The notes under the pieces are model-generated. The model was not told where the DNA came from and ran no database searches. It worked only from the letters and a program-made list of their open reading frames with translations. Made by a program: the position numbers and the translations under genes. This document shows positions 24,661 through 35,374 of a stretch of DNA of 56,347 bases, piece after piece. The first letter of the stretch is position 1. The number at the start of each line of letters is the position of its first letter. This DNA comes from Lojkania enalia (taxonomy: Eukaryota; Ascomycota; Dothideomycetes; Pleosporales), in the NCBI GenBank assembly GCA_010094045.1, contig ML986734.1, positions 1-56,347 on the forward strand, given 5' to 3'.

Positions 24661-25589
24661 ATGTTCTTCAAGGAGAAATCACCGCTGCCAGACGAGACCA
24701 AAAAACCAGTTACCCCAGCTCCGGAACCCACTCTACCGGCATACACACCATCAGCAGCGCCCCAACCCGGCCCATCTTTCCAAACCCAATGTGCTTCTCT
24801 ATCCCTCCACATGGAAGACAAACTCCGCTTTCTACTCTTTTCGATCGAAACAGTAAACATCTGCCGCTCAACCATATCATGGACCTGGAAGCGCGGCATC
24901 CAAGAAGAGCGCACCTACGCCGGCTCCGACGAGCTCAAGATGATGGGCCATCCATGACGATGAGCTGGGGATCAAGCCATTCAAGTGCGAAGACTTATTT
25001 ACGCGATCTTGGGCACGCTGCATGAGCTTGGGTGGGTGCTTATTTTGAATACGGATGTGAGCAAGAGTATTTATGATAAGGATACGCTGCTGTTTAGGCG
25101 TCAGAGTGCTGCGCCGGCGGCTTGCGAGTGGGGATGTGTGGCGTTTTCGAAGACGGATAGGTTGAGGTTTGTTGATTGTGAGTGCTGGGGTGTATCTTCG
25201 TGTGTATTGATGCGTGCTGATGGTCGTCTAGTAACGCCTGAAATCTCTAGAATCGTAGCTTCTAAGCTCAGTAACTCCTGGTCAAAGAACAGTCTGTGTA
25301 TATGCCGGGTGTAGATGGACTGAAGCTTCACGGTTCTCCTTGGTATGCTCATGGAACGGATACCATGAGGGTCCGTGAATTATAACTTGTGCTTTTGGAG
25401 ACGCCGGAAGAGGAGGGGTGGACGGTGTACGCGAGTATTGACCAGAAGAACGGATCGGACAGTAACAGTGAGACAGATACGGTAGGTTACGTTCTACCGT
25501 CCATCAGAGAAGGGGTACTAACAGAACGGTAGTGGCACTGCTGCAAACCAAAAGGTCGGGTCAAGGGCACACCGGTGTACCACAACTGA
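24661..25589 (+). pseudogene. Broken hypothetical with two repeated domains
   Basis: One frame runs from ATG 24661 (Pro-rich N-terminus, then LSLHMEDKLRFLLFSIETVN) through two TGA codons at 24955-24957 and 24961-24963, exactly where a Pro-Trp motif is expected, and continues as AIQVRRLIYAILGTLHELGW and DVSKSIYDKDTLLFRR. Introns are recognisable at 25178-25231 and 25482-25532 (GTAGGT, branch-like CTAAC, AG). A 1-nt shift lies near 25285 and a TAA at 25383-25385. The second half (VDGLKLHGSPWYAHG, then EEEGWTVYASIDQKNG, ending WHCCKP) repeats the layout of the first half. I recall such two-repeat proteins as uncharacterised fungal hypotheticals; function unknown. Confidence 0.6.
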
Positions 25590-25666
25590 AACCTCTGCCT
25601 AGTTGGGAATCCACAGTTCAACACATATATTGAGTTATGCTTTTATGCTGGCGCTCCCTATGAATC

Positions 25667-26668
25667 TCAAACCATCGAAAAATGCCCATTCTTCTCAGCC
25701 TGGAGCTGCGTTGCTGCTGCAACAGCCGAGGAGTTCCCACTCGCAATGGCATGTGGAACCACCTTGTACGGTGAAATGCAATCCCCAGCGGCAAACACGC
25801 CACGACAGCTAGTCTGATACGCTGGAGCATCAGCATCAATATCCCCAGTCGGCGACATCTTGAGCTCAAGTTGCTGTACGAACGGTCCCTGCGGAACCGT
25901 CAAAGGATTGTGCACCAAGAATGAGACCTCTGTGGAGCTTCCATCGCTGAACTCCACTTTGACATTCCCCTTCTCGCGGCAGTCGACCAGTCGAGCTATG
26001 GGCCGAGAGTCGATCATGAAGGGAGAGTTCGGGGCCATGGACTTAAGTTGCCCGGCGACGTCCTGAAAGCCGTTGGTGAAGATGGTCACCTCCCTGGACA
26101 GCTGGGCGGCGTTGTCGGCCATATGGATGGCCAGTGCTGGCATCATGGCAAGGGCTTGAACGGCGAGAACACCGGAACTCTCTGCCCCTCTTTGTTCGTA
26201 TCCAAGGCAGAAGAGGCAATGGAAACTAAGTCTGAGAGTTAGCCAACTCCATCAATATTTTTTCAATAGCACCTACATCTTCTTCCCCCACAGCTGACTG
26301 TAACCTTCGATCTCCGGCAGGACGTTGCTCGACCCGATGCCAAGAATGACTTTCTTCGACTCCCATGTCTTGCCGGACTGGTCGACAACATGAAAACAAG
26401 AGTCAGTTTTCTTCTCAACAGAGGTGACTGCTACGTCTGCGAACTGGATCGTTTCGTAATTGTCTTCGATCTGCTTTCGTGAAGTCTGGCGGTACTCCTT
26501 GGGATCTTTGTGGTCGAAGGCGAGGACCGTGTGCATATGTGAGCTTCCAGCGTTTCGATAGGTGCCGCTATCAAAAACCACGGCTGTATGCAGCTGGCGG
26601 GCGAGAGTTACGGCGGCTGTGAGGCCTGCGGGGCCACCGCCAATGATAACTACATCGATCGATGCCAT
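25667..26668 (-). CDS. Thioredoxin-reductase-like FAD/NAD(P) oxidoreductase
   Basis: Two exons (26668-26277 and 26225-25667; intron 26226-26276 with GTAGGT donor and TTAG acceptor) give 316 aa, the usual length of low-Mr thioredoxin reductases. The ATG at 26668 puts the FAD-binding GGGPAG at residues 10-15. The redox motif CLFC (134-137) sits in HCLFCLGYE, created exactly at the splice junction. A GVFAAGDC FAD motif lies at 274-280. The NADPH-binding GxGxxA part is weak, as in fungal paralogues such as the dithiol oxidases of gliotoxin-type clusters. It is probably cytosolic, as no signal peptide is seen. Candidate role: disulphide formation or reduction on a small molecule, or self-protection (inferred from family only). 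Confidence 0.88.
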
Positions 26669-27699
26669 TGTCGCCTTGGAAGAGAAAATCTGTATCAAGG
26701 AAACGTGGGTTTAAGGACTTTTGCCCTCTCCCTTCTTGTAATCTCTCTTTATATGCCCATATGCTATCGGGACAACCGTGGAACAAAGAAACCGAAGTCA
26801 AGACTGGGTATACAAACGCACGTAAGAGGCAAAACCATCGCCGGTGCACACCACGAACCACAGGTCGCCTCAGCAGAGTGACTCTCGAGTACATTACGTG
26901 CGATCTATCTTATTCCGCCTTCATCTATTTGTTGGCGGCACGACATTATTGGAAATCCGCAACATGCTCTTGGCTTATCATCCTTCGAATGCAGACCAGG
27001 GTTCCCTTACCCTTGTCCCGCTAAGGTTCCGCTACCTTCTGGCCTCGCCGCAATATGTGCGGTGTTCCCCTCAACTTAGACTCGGTTGAATGTATGTGTA
27101 CGGCGTCCTCAAACTCATATGAGGAGTCACCAGGCGGGTTCTGTGCGGGCCTTCTATGGGCCGAGCCTAGCGTGCATGTAGCGGGCATGCAACCCGTAGT
27201 TCACAGCTTTGAGCTGCGGCCACGAAAATAGTTTTGATTTCAAGACTCCACCAGTAACTATATTCGTAGCGTAGGCGTCTGCTCCGAGCCAGGATTAGAA
27301 TGCTCAGGCTGTACAGTCCAATTGCATCTGCATAGAACTAACATTGCCGCAATTAAACTCAACACATCTTCCTACGCCGTACATGGTGCGTTATCGGGAC
27401 ACCACCTTCTATTGCCAAACCTGGTAATCTTGGAAGATTGGAAGCCCTTGAGAGAGCCAGTTAACCTCGACAGCCGCGAGTTTCATGAAGCAACCCTCCG
27501 TGTCGTCTCCCATCCCCAAGCTTAAATTCAATCGAAGTCTCAGTATCCTTCAGCTATCATCCACGAAGCCAAAACGCCCCTCGACTTCCCATTCAGACTC
27601 CGAGCTCGACCTTCTTCTTCTCCTAAAGCAAAACTCCTTGTATGTTCCAACGCTTTCCTTGCCTTGTTCCCGACGATCTATTGACATCATAATAGCACA
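26669..27699. other. Intergenic, about 1 kb, no gene recognised
   Basis: It contains the promoter of the minus-strand thioredoxin-reductase-like gene and the region upstream of the short plus-strand peptide ORF. Frames present are short and lack motifs. No tRNA-like structure was seen. Confidence 0.5.
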
Positions 27700-27828
27700 A
27701 TGCGTTTCATCATCACCATCGCTATTACTATCGCCGCTGCTTTTGCAGCTCCGGCAGCGGAGCCGGTCGCTCATCCCGACGCCAATGCTGACAGCTCCGT
27801 CATCAATCCCGAAGCCTGCTGCCTTTGA
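27700..27828 (+). CDS. Putative small secreted peptide, 42 aa
   Basis: ATG 27700 to TGA 27826-27828. Residues 1-17 are a good signal peptide (MRF, then Ile/Ala/Thr-rich core, FAA), followed by an Ala/Pro/Glu/Asp-rich, pro-peptide-like part and a C-terminal EACCL. In the same frame a further 33 codons (AKPKYAGYHHPRCNF and on) follow the TGA up to TGA 27928-27930, so the original product may have been about 76 aa and lost its C-terminus by a nonsense mutation. No Lys-Arg repeat cassettes are present, unlike known ustiloxin-type precursors. It is a small ORF, so chance cannot be excluded; the signal-peptide-like start is the main support. Confidence 0.4.
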   Translation: MRFIITIAITIAAAFAAPAAEPVAHPDANADSSVINPEACCL

Positions 27829-28539
27829 GCAAAGCCCAAGTATGCGGGTTATCACCACCCTCGTTGCAATTTCACTCGTTACTTGGATGGAGGGCGTCTG
27901 CTCGCGAGAGTTCAGTATCTGGATCACTGAGTCACTGGACGTATGCTACTATGTCCTTCTATAACAATCAATCAATTCGAATCTGGTGCAAACTCCATAT
28001 GTTCTGGGTGTTGTTCTGAAACCGTGACTATTGCGTTATTCCGTAACAAACCTACTCATAGGCCTGATTCTTTGCCCTATTCTCTCGGATCCATTGATAG
28101 TAAGTTTTTTTCGTGAGTAGGAAAGTTATGCAAGAGAAGTATGTTCGAAGCCCTTTGCCTCAGTAAGCTTGGGCTCAGAGGTCCAAAAAGCAGAAGTTCG
28201 CTGAGTGGTGTACGCTGGTATGCAAGAAGAGGATCTTAGATCTTAAGGAGAGTCGGATCCGGGATCTGCTCCCTACGGCGCTCGTAAATAGATTTAGTGA
28301 TATTATTGTTCCCTCAATCCCATCGCTGCAAATATGTTCAAGCTTGCGCTGCAAGTTCACGTTACACTGCGGGTATTCAAGCGTTCGCCGACTCAACCAG
28401 CATGGACATTGAGGTATATTGAACTAGAATCCCCTGCCAATCCAACGCTTGAGGTACATTCGATGAATAATATCAACTGAGAGCGATGATGGAAACAATG
28501 ACAAAGCAGACAAGTTTCGAAAAGCTTAGATCGCACATC
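27829..28539. other. Intergenic, no gene recognised
   Basis: Downstream regions of the peptide ORF and of the UstYa-like gene face each other here. I see only short frames without motifs. Confidence 0.45.
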
Positions 28540-29473
28540 TCAAGCCCCATCTTTGCTAGGCAGCCAGCTCTCATCATACCCAAAGTACTGTCGAATCTTG
28601 GGCAGATACTGTGAATCATCAGGACAATACTGGAAGCGCTCCAAGTTAGACAGCTCCTTATTGCCCGGCTGTATATACTTATAGCATGGGTCGTGCTCGC
28701 CCACGAACTGCTGGATCGCATCCCAGTTCCGACACTTCCTGTTCTGACCATCTCCTGGCCTGAATCCGTGAACAGCATTTAGTGGCACGTACCGAGGCGT
28801 ATCATCGGCCATACACATAGTGTCTTGTCGAATGCTATCTAAGCAATGCAGGAGATGAGGCCATGCTACGCTTTGATTCTTGTCGTGCCGGTACTCTTGC
28901 AAGGAGATGTAGAGATTGCGCTAGCTGAATGTCAGAGAACAAGTAGGAACTGAAGTGTAGAACAGACCCACCACGCAGTGCAGTATATGGTGAGCGTTGA
29001 TAATATAGATACGCTTCTTCTCGCTGTCCCAAGGCCACGGCTGGGACTCTGGAAGATCCAATGCTGCAGCTTCTCCGTTCGTCATGGCGATGATGCCGCT
29101 CTCCCATGGAATTGATCTCATCCAGAGTGCGTCAACTTCGGTCTCGTTTTCACTGCTGTACTCGGTGTTCCACCATAATGTATCGTCTGAGTCGAATGCA
29201 AGTTTCACTGCCGCATGTAAGTTCAAGATGGGCGCCGTGCAAACAGAATGTATACTTACAGTAAGGTGAAGAGGCAATTGTTGTTTGATGACTTTTGAAT
29301 AGCAAGACAACGTTGAACGTTATGGACGTAAGAAGGATCAAAAGGACAGACGTAGCTTTGGCCGTGAATAGCGTCTTTCGTGAACGAGTGTACAAGTGTC
29401 CAACTGACTCAGCATCCTCGTCATCGTCGGCGCTATCGTGATCAGATAGAAGACGGAACTCTTCGTTACTCAT
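28540..29473 (-). CDS. UstYa-like (DUF3328) membrane protein
   Basis: Three exons (29473-29260, 29207-28972, 28920-28540; introns of 52 and 51 bp, GTAAGT and GTGGGT donors) encode 276 aa. An acidic N-terminus is followed by one membrane segment (about residues 40-59), then a lumenal domain with the two family motifs HILHC (145-149) and HLLHC (172-176) and the conserved DTMCMADDTP stretch. UstYa-family proteins act as oxidases or cyclases in fungal ribosomal peptide (dikaritin) and other secondary-metabolite pathways. The acceptor of intron 2 was chosen as CTAG rather than CAG four bases upstream, because only that keeps the family sequence HCVRNLY in frame. The gene is divergent from the rhodopsin-like gene. 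Its metabolite is unknown. Confidence 0.9.
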
Positions 29474-30221
29474 GTTTGATAAAGTCAACTCTGCGTAGAA
29501 TTGAGAAGGGCGTTGTGAAAGATTGTGCAAAGACTCGCATTCTGTGGTTTGCTAGGGCGTAGTGATCTTGCCAATTTCTGATCGGCTGCAAACCGACGAA
29601 CGCCTCCCCACGGAGCTGAATCGAGCCCAGATCCTGCTGCATCTGTTGATAGTTTCGATATTGCGGTACGGTGCTGATTCTATGAATGACCCCACTCCAG
29701 CAATCATTCTTACACCCCTCATGTTCACGTATTACGGCACGGTCAATCCCCACCCAAGTTGCAGATCCCAATGCGCGCATGCATCATCAAACCAGATATC
29801 CCTGCTTTAACTTGCTTCACGCCGCATACGCGATCTGATAGCGTTTTCAAGAAAGACCCCGGGTTGATGGACGCAAAATAAGAAATGCATTTCGGGTAGT
29901 ACATGGAAGAATGTCTTACTCGAAATCAAACGCTTCGGACTCCGTAGACATTGGCTCTGCAACAATATTAGTCCATGTCTATCAGAAGTGCGTTGATCGA
30001 ATGGTGGCGAGCATCGCAGGGCTGTTGAGTTGGTGCCACGGACACACGCCGTAGATGTGCTTATGAGAAGGCTGTTTCGATGCCCATTGTGCCCTCAAGC
30101 ATGCATAAAGGCTCGTACATGATTCTTCGAGGCACGGGAGAATCGGATCTACTTGTCCAATACCGCTCATCGTCGACATATCTCGAATTCTACACAATCA
30201 GTCCTTCATTATTCAATCGTC
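29474..30221. promoter_or_regulatory. Divergent promoter region between the UstYa-like and rhodopsin-like genes
   Basis: These 748 bp separate two start codons on opposite strands, so the stretch must carry both promoters. No specific factor site was identified with confidence, and there is no supported gene inside. Confidence 0.4.
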
Positions 30222-31555
30222 ATGGCCGCCGCGCCTCAATGGTCCCCTCTGCCGTTCAGCTTTGTTCGTGCTGGGGAGGTACTTGCCCTCGGTATAGTAC
30301 TTCCGCTGGTGTGTGCTATGGTCGTCGTTCTCCGAGTGTACACTCGGAAAGTGCAGGGACAGGACTTGAAGGCTGACGACTGGCTTGCGATTCCAGCAAC
30401 GGTAAGCCTCCGAGGTACATATTCTACTTAGGAGATCCACTTACAGATTCACTCAGCTCGGAATGTTCGGACTGGGAGCATGCCTGATCACTGGATATGC
30501 GTTAGGAGTAATGGGATACCCTACCCCACTTCCATACGGCGTAGATCCTGTGTTAGCCACGCACATGTTCTTAGATTCCTATGAGAAAGAAGCCAAAGTA
30601 AGTCCTTATGTGACAATAGGTCCTTTATGAGTCCGCTGATCGATGTGACCATCAAGATCGAGTTCGCGTTCCAAATATGTCAGGTCCTCACCATGGGCTT
30701 GATCAAGCTTAGTGTAATCTACTTCTGTCGACGCATCTTCATCGTGTACAAGGGCTCTTCGATGGGCTGGACGACGAAAGTCCTTATCACACTCAACTTT
30801 TGCTGGACAATTGCGTTCGTATTGGTACTCGTCTTTGGATGCAAGCTCAAACCATGGCTTCATTGGGCGCCTCTCGAGACCGAGATGATTGCGGAGTACT
30901 GTGGTGATCTGAGATCGCCTGTTCTAGCTGCTGCCATCTCAGACTTCATCTTAGAGCTCATCACTCTGGTGCTTCCTCTTCCCAGCGTAAGTTATAAACA
31001 TCCTTTACCCGAAATTCCACTTCTTACGCGGTGGCAGATTTGGGGCCTCCAAGTATCTGTGGGGAAGAAGCTGGGCATAACGGGAGTTTTTCTGGTCGGC
31101 ATATTGTCCGTCGTGGCGTCAGTCATCAAGATGGCCTACTTCATTATCGTTCTTGTTCAGCCGTATGACGCTGGTTATGACGTCAACCGTGAGTAGAGAC
31201 AACTTCTCAACCAACATACTGTACTAACTCAGCGACAGAAACCGTTACCACAATGTTATGGTGGGGTATGCTTCAGGCAGGGCTCGCTATCATAGCCGCC
31301 TGTCTCCCTACTGTGTACGCGCTGCGGAAGTCCATGGGCACGAAGTCACTGCAGTCTTTGCGGGATAATCTCAAAGGGAGTTTTTCGTGGCTGCAGACAT
31401 CAAGCAAGGGCACTTCAGAGATCAAAGATACTCCTTTGGTCGTAACGGACAATTCGCTTCCGCAGAGTTCGGGAGGTTCTGCAGCAGAACTCCAGGAGGT
31501 TTACTTTGCCGCTGATGGGAAGGTGATGCTCAGGGGAGCTACGGCTCGGTTCTGA
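30222..31555 (+). CDS. Fungal rhodopsin-like (SAT4-type) seven-helix membrane protein
   Basis: Five exons (30222-30401, 30457-30597, 30657-30986, 31038-31188, 31239-31555) give 372 aa. Introns are 55, 59, 51 and 50 bp; the third is in frame and the last has a CTAAC branch site. A family hallmark LKADDWL lies at residues 49-55, after the first helix. Further hydrophobic helices follow (LGMFGLGACLITGY; IEFAFQICQVLTMGLIKLSV; the helix ending LPLPSIWGLQ; GVFLVGILSVVAS; TVTTMLWWGMLQAGLA). The C-terminal tail is Ser-rich and cytosolic. Such proteins resemble PTH11-type receptors but usually lack the CFEM domain, as here. Members occur beside metabolite clusters; role unknown. An upstream in-frame ATG at 30153 is possible but less likely. 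Confidence 0.88.
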
Positions 31556-31687
31556 GATGTTTCTAGGACCGGTGAAACGGACTTCAGCCAGTGCTGGCCT
31601 GGGCTACGCGGCGAGGGGGCTTTCAGCCCATGGGATTTTCGGGAGAGGATCCGGTTTCTGTATATCCCTGTTGGCTCTGAGTGGGAA

Positions 31688-31701
31688 ACATATATATATG
31701 T
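31688..31701 (+). promoter_or_regulatory. TATA-like perfect palindrome upstream of the GNAT gene
   Basis: ACATATATATATGT is a perfect 14-bp palindrome about 56 bp upstream of the ATG at 31757. Position and sequence suit a TATA box. It lies only about 130 bp after the stop of the rhodopsin-like gene. Confidence 0.35.
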
Positions 31702-31756
31702 GTGCATTAGTTTCCCCGACTCCTATCGACAACATTCACAACCAACACCCTGTGCG

Positions 31757-32576
31757 ATGTCTTCTCAACCACGGTTCGTGACGTCTGAAGTGGACCTGGA
31801 CAGGGACTGGGACGAACTCATGCGCGCTTTCTGGACGAGCTGGAAGACGCCCTTACAAGCCAGTGGCGAGCTTACGTTTCCGCACCTGGGGACCAATACA
31901 CCGGAAGAGGAGGCCGCGTTCAACAGCATGAAGAAAATGCTACTGAATGAAGCGAAGAATAACCCTGGCTCAGTGCGCTGGCTCAAGTGCACGGATACGA
32001 AGTCTGCTAGAATAGCCGGGGCAGCCTGCTTCAAGCATGAGAAGGAATGGCCGAGACCCGGGGCAAACTTCACTGGATGTGGGTTTGATCCTGGAAGCGA
32101 GCTACAGGAGTTATCGGACAGCTTCTACCGGCAGTTACTGGGATGGCGGTTGCGGATCATGAAGGGGGAACATATCTGTACGTATTCCTATCTCCGCGGC
32201 ACATTCTGTATGGGTGGAGGGCTAATTTGTTCCTGCAGATGGTCAGTCGATTTTTGTCCTCCCTGACTATCGCAACGCTGGGGTGGCCAACCAGATATTG
32301 GAATATTGTGCCGATGTTGCCGACAAACTGGGCTTGGAATGCTTCGTCGAAGGGACGGTCTTCAGTACCCCAGTTCTCATGTTGCAAGGGTTTATCGTTA
32401 TCGGTTGGACCAATATGATCTTCACTCGGCGCAACCCGAGTAGGGACTGGGAGCGATTGGTCCACGACATTCAATCTCATCCCATCGGCATCCTATGGCG
32501 TCCAAAAATGGGGAAATATGTGGAGGGTGAAACGGTTTTGCCGTGGACGGGGAAGGTGAGAGAAGCGAAGCTGTGA
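31757..32576 (+). CDS. GNAT-family N-acetyltransferase
   Basis: Two exons (31757-32177, 32239-32576; 61-bp intron, GTACGT to TGCAG) encode 252 aa. After splicing the acetyl-CoA-binding motif A appears at residues 145-157 (IFVLPDYRNAGVA, an R-N-A-G-V-A form of the Q/RxxGxG/A loop), followed by the helix ILEYCADVADKLG and the beta strand ECFVEGT. This is the normal order in fungal GNAT proteins of this size. The internal ATG at 31757 is preferred over 31700, because 31700 lies in the putative TATA region. It is probably cytosolic. The substrate is unknown; a small molecule is as likely as a protein. It is in tandem behind the rhodopsin-like gene with a 200-bp gap. Confidence 0.85.
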
Positions 32577-33080
32577 AACCCCGAGCTGCGCCGCTCGATA
32601 GAATACATACATGAAATATTAGTTGCCTTCTGCATGTATGTTGACTCGTCAACGTACGTACTACCCCAGCACATGTACGCGGACGGCGTAGCTACGCGGT
32701 CGAACCCGCAGCTAATCAATATAGCCCATAAGCGACAAGAGACACGCCTTATGGTAGATGGACGCAGGTTCTGGGCGTGAAACAATACACCACCATGAGG
32801 GGACCGTTGGTCCTAACAGGTACACCTCGATTCCCACAGTCACTACTCCTTTCGGTGTTTGTACTCGCTCCTACCGCTCCAAGTGTAGACAATCGTAGGA
32901 GACCACAGCAACAGCTCCGTCGAATTGAGATAGAATACACATCAACATGTCCTTAGCCAGAGAAACCAAGACGCATAGACTCGGGGTCGTAGTCCCATGA
33001 TAGAAGTTACAAGTAAATAGGGTGGTGACACATAGTGAGCGCATAAGCGCCCTCAGTTCTATTTCAAACGGGCCTATCTT
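32577..33080. other. Convergent intergenic region, possible old retroelement remnant
   Basis: It lies between the 3' ends of the GNAT gene (+) and the MFS gene (-). The minus-strand sequence from about 32819 begins TGTTAGGACCAACGGTCCCC, which resembles the start of an LTR, but no matching end or target duplication was found. No coding region. Confidence 0.35.
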
Positions 33081-34749
33081 TCAGGTACCTTTCCCAGTGC
33101 TAACTTCCTCCATTGGGGGGGTGTCTTCTGGGGGAATATTATTCTGGTTCTCCGATGCCTTTGCAGACTTCATTGACTGCCAGCGAACACCTAACGCACC
33201 GAAGATCGTAGTACAAGAGACTACAAGTGAAATATAAAACGTTCGTACTAACGCATCGCTGAACACTTCCAGTGCTCTGGGACGATCTTTGGGAGGTAGC
33301 GAGCTGAGTAGATTACGAGCGCCAGTTTGGAGAAATCCGCTAGAGTTGGTCTCGGGAGCGATGGATGAGAGGCGGTCGACAAGACCATTCTGGAAAATAC
33401 TCTGACCTACTGCCACGAAGATCGAGGCACTGAGGTTCTGTACGAGAGTGATGAAAGTAACACCGATGGGCACGTCGGATTCTGGTAGGAGCGTCTGAAC
33501 AACGTAACTGGGCTGTCCGAAACCAAATCCAGCGCCAAAACCGTAGAGGAGTTCGTACCCGATGACTTTATGCATCGACATGTTCGGTTCCAGCGTGGTT
33601 AGGACTGCGGCGCCTACGATGAGCAGGATAGTTCCGAGTATCATCCCGGGGTTGTAGTAGCCGGTGGCACTCGTCGTGCCACCTGCTATTACGGATCCAA
33701 CCACGTAAGCGCCGATCGTGGGTGTAAGAAGAACACCAGACGAAAGTGCAGTCTTCCCTCGGACGACCTGGAACCAAAGCGGCAGGTAGACCATGAGTAC
33801 ATATATGCCTCCCGTGAGTCCCATTGCATAGCTTGCCGCGAGCCAGATATCTCTATCCTTGCTAATGGTCGTGGGGATTGTTTTCGATTTGACGAATCGA
33901 TGTGAAGCTTGCAGCACCGCGAAAGCGCTTAGGAGGACGCCGGATAGAGTTAAAAGAGCAATCACCTGTCCGCTGCTCCAGGCATATATGCCGCCCCCCC
34001 ACTGTAGACCTAGGAGGAGACATATGAGGCCAGACACCAGAAGGACTGTTCCTGGGATGTCGAATTCCTGGATTTTGGCTTTCCAGCCGAGTGACCTAAC
34101 CGCGGGCTCCGGAGGAATCTGTACCAAGAAGATACAAATAATGATTGTGCAAGCACCGATGGGAAGATTTATGCCAAAGCACCATCTCCACGTAGATTGG
34201 TCCGTCAAAGCGCCTCCAATAAAGGGGCCTGCTATCGCTGCAACGCCGAAGACTGCAGACATGATCCCGAGATAGGCGGGCCTGCGCGACAACGGTATGA
34301 CCTTGGTGGTGATCAGGATCCCACCGGAGAAGATGCCCGACGCTCCGAGACCCGCTATTGCACGTCCAAAGATTAAAGCCGTAGAATTCGGTGCGGTCGT
34401 GCATATCAGGGAGCCAATTTCGAATAATCCGATAGCTCCAATGTATATGAGTTTGATGGAAAACAAAGTATACAGCTTTCCGTAGAATAGCTGGAAGCTA
34501 CTCAGCATGAGAAGGTAAATGTTCGTCCACCAGGCGATATCGCCCAAGGCATCAAATTCGTCGCTGATGGCGGGCGCAGCCGTAGCGAGGATAGTTTGGT
34601 CCTAATCCTGAATCAGTCTGGTTTTGGTAGATGAACAGTTCACGCACCATTCCGGTAAGCAGTACGGCGAGACAAAGTCCAGTCATGATGAAGGTTAACT
34701 TCAAGCCACTGACCGCAGGGGACGCCATAGCTTCGTTGCTTTCTGTCAT
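33081..34749 (-). CDS. MFS drug/toxin efflux transporter, DHA2 (14-TM) type
   Basis: Two exons (34749-34648, 34601-33081; 46-bp intron, GTGCGT to TTAG) encode 540 aa. Splicing creates the DHA motif GMDQTILATAAPAIS at the end of helix 1, confirming both borders. The antiporter motif C is present as AAIAGPFIGGALTD. The WRWCFGINLPIGA box is typical of the AflT/Tri12-like group. About 14 hydrophobic segments are visible, with a Ser/Pro/Glu-rich C-terminal tail. Function by family: proton-driven export of toxic small molecules from the plasma membrane. The first in-frame ATG (34749) was chosen; the frame extends upstream only from a TTG. It is divergent from the CYC2-like gene. Confidence 0.9.
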
Positions 34750-35374
34750 AATGCGAGTCTCGACTTGAGGATTGGATGTCGTTTCAATGCTTGAGACTTT
34801 GGTGTACTGCAAAAACGACTGCCAGGAAGCTTGGTAGCTGAAGAAACGTCGTCACTCCATAGATCGAAAGGACAAGAGCGCAGTCGACAGGAGGCACGGC
34901 TTGCGTCGCCGGAATCCGGCGGGGTGGTTTAGATGAATTATCCGCCGAACCATTGCGCCGGAAACACTGCATGGAAAATGTATATAGATCCCGAGCGTTG
35001 CAGAGGCGATGCCATCGATGCATACGCGGACCTTGTGCTTGGCTTCCTTATCACTACTGTGCCACAATATACTCTAAGACCAGCGTTCATTGCCGGCGAC
35101 CGGTGAGTATGCAGTCAGTACTGAGTGTCCCACGGTGTCCAGTCAGACGATACCACCCTCCTCGTGTCACACTTACAGAATTTGACGAAGACATCTCTCA
35201 GCGGCACAGCCCAGAAACTGGATGGTTTGTTTTCGTTGATGACTGACGGAACGAGAAATCAGCTATCTTTCGCACAGGCGACCCGTTTTCTCGAAACACC
35301 TCACACCACCAGCTACGATGCCACGATGCGATTGCCGCCAGGTTCGCACCTTGCTTTCCTCATAAACCCACACA
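34750..35374. promoter_or_regulatory. Divergent promoter region between the MFS and CYC2-like genes
   Basis: These 625 bp hold the promoters of two opposite genes. A GGTGAGTATG to TTACAG pair at about 35100-35175 could be a 5'-UTR intron of the CYC2-like gene; this is not proven. No other coding region is supported. Confidence 0.4.

Noticed and set aside
24468..25025. 185-aa plus-strand ORF around 24.5-25.0 kb
   Set aside because: Overlaps the recognisable frame starting at 24661 in a different phase; composition is His/Pro/Ser/Arg-rich as in shadow frames.
26669..26698. Longer N-terminus of the thioredoxin-reductase-like protein
   Set aside because: The extension begins with TTG; the ATG at 26668 places the FAD-binding motif at the usual distance from the start.
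27485..27964. 159-aa plus-strand ORF around the peptide gene, and the 125-aa minus-strand ORF opposite it
   Set aside because: Ser/Leu-rich frames without motifs; the third frame with the signal-peptide start is more plausible. Neither can be excluded entirely.
32590..32819. Solo LTR in minus orientation (TGTTAGGACCAACGG start)
   Set aside because: Only the start looks LTR-like; no clear other end and no 5-bp duplication were found between the GNAT and MFS genes.
34750..34812. Longer N-terminus of the MFS transporter
   Set aside because: The frame extends to 34812 only by using TTG as start; the first ATG is at 34749 and gives a normal N-terminal length.
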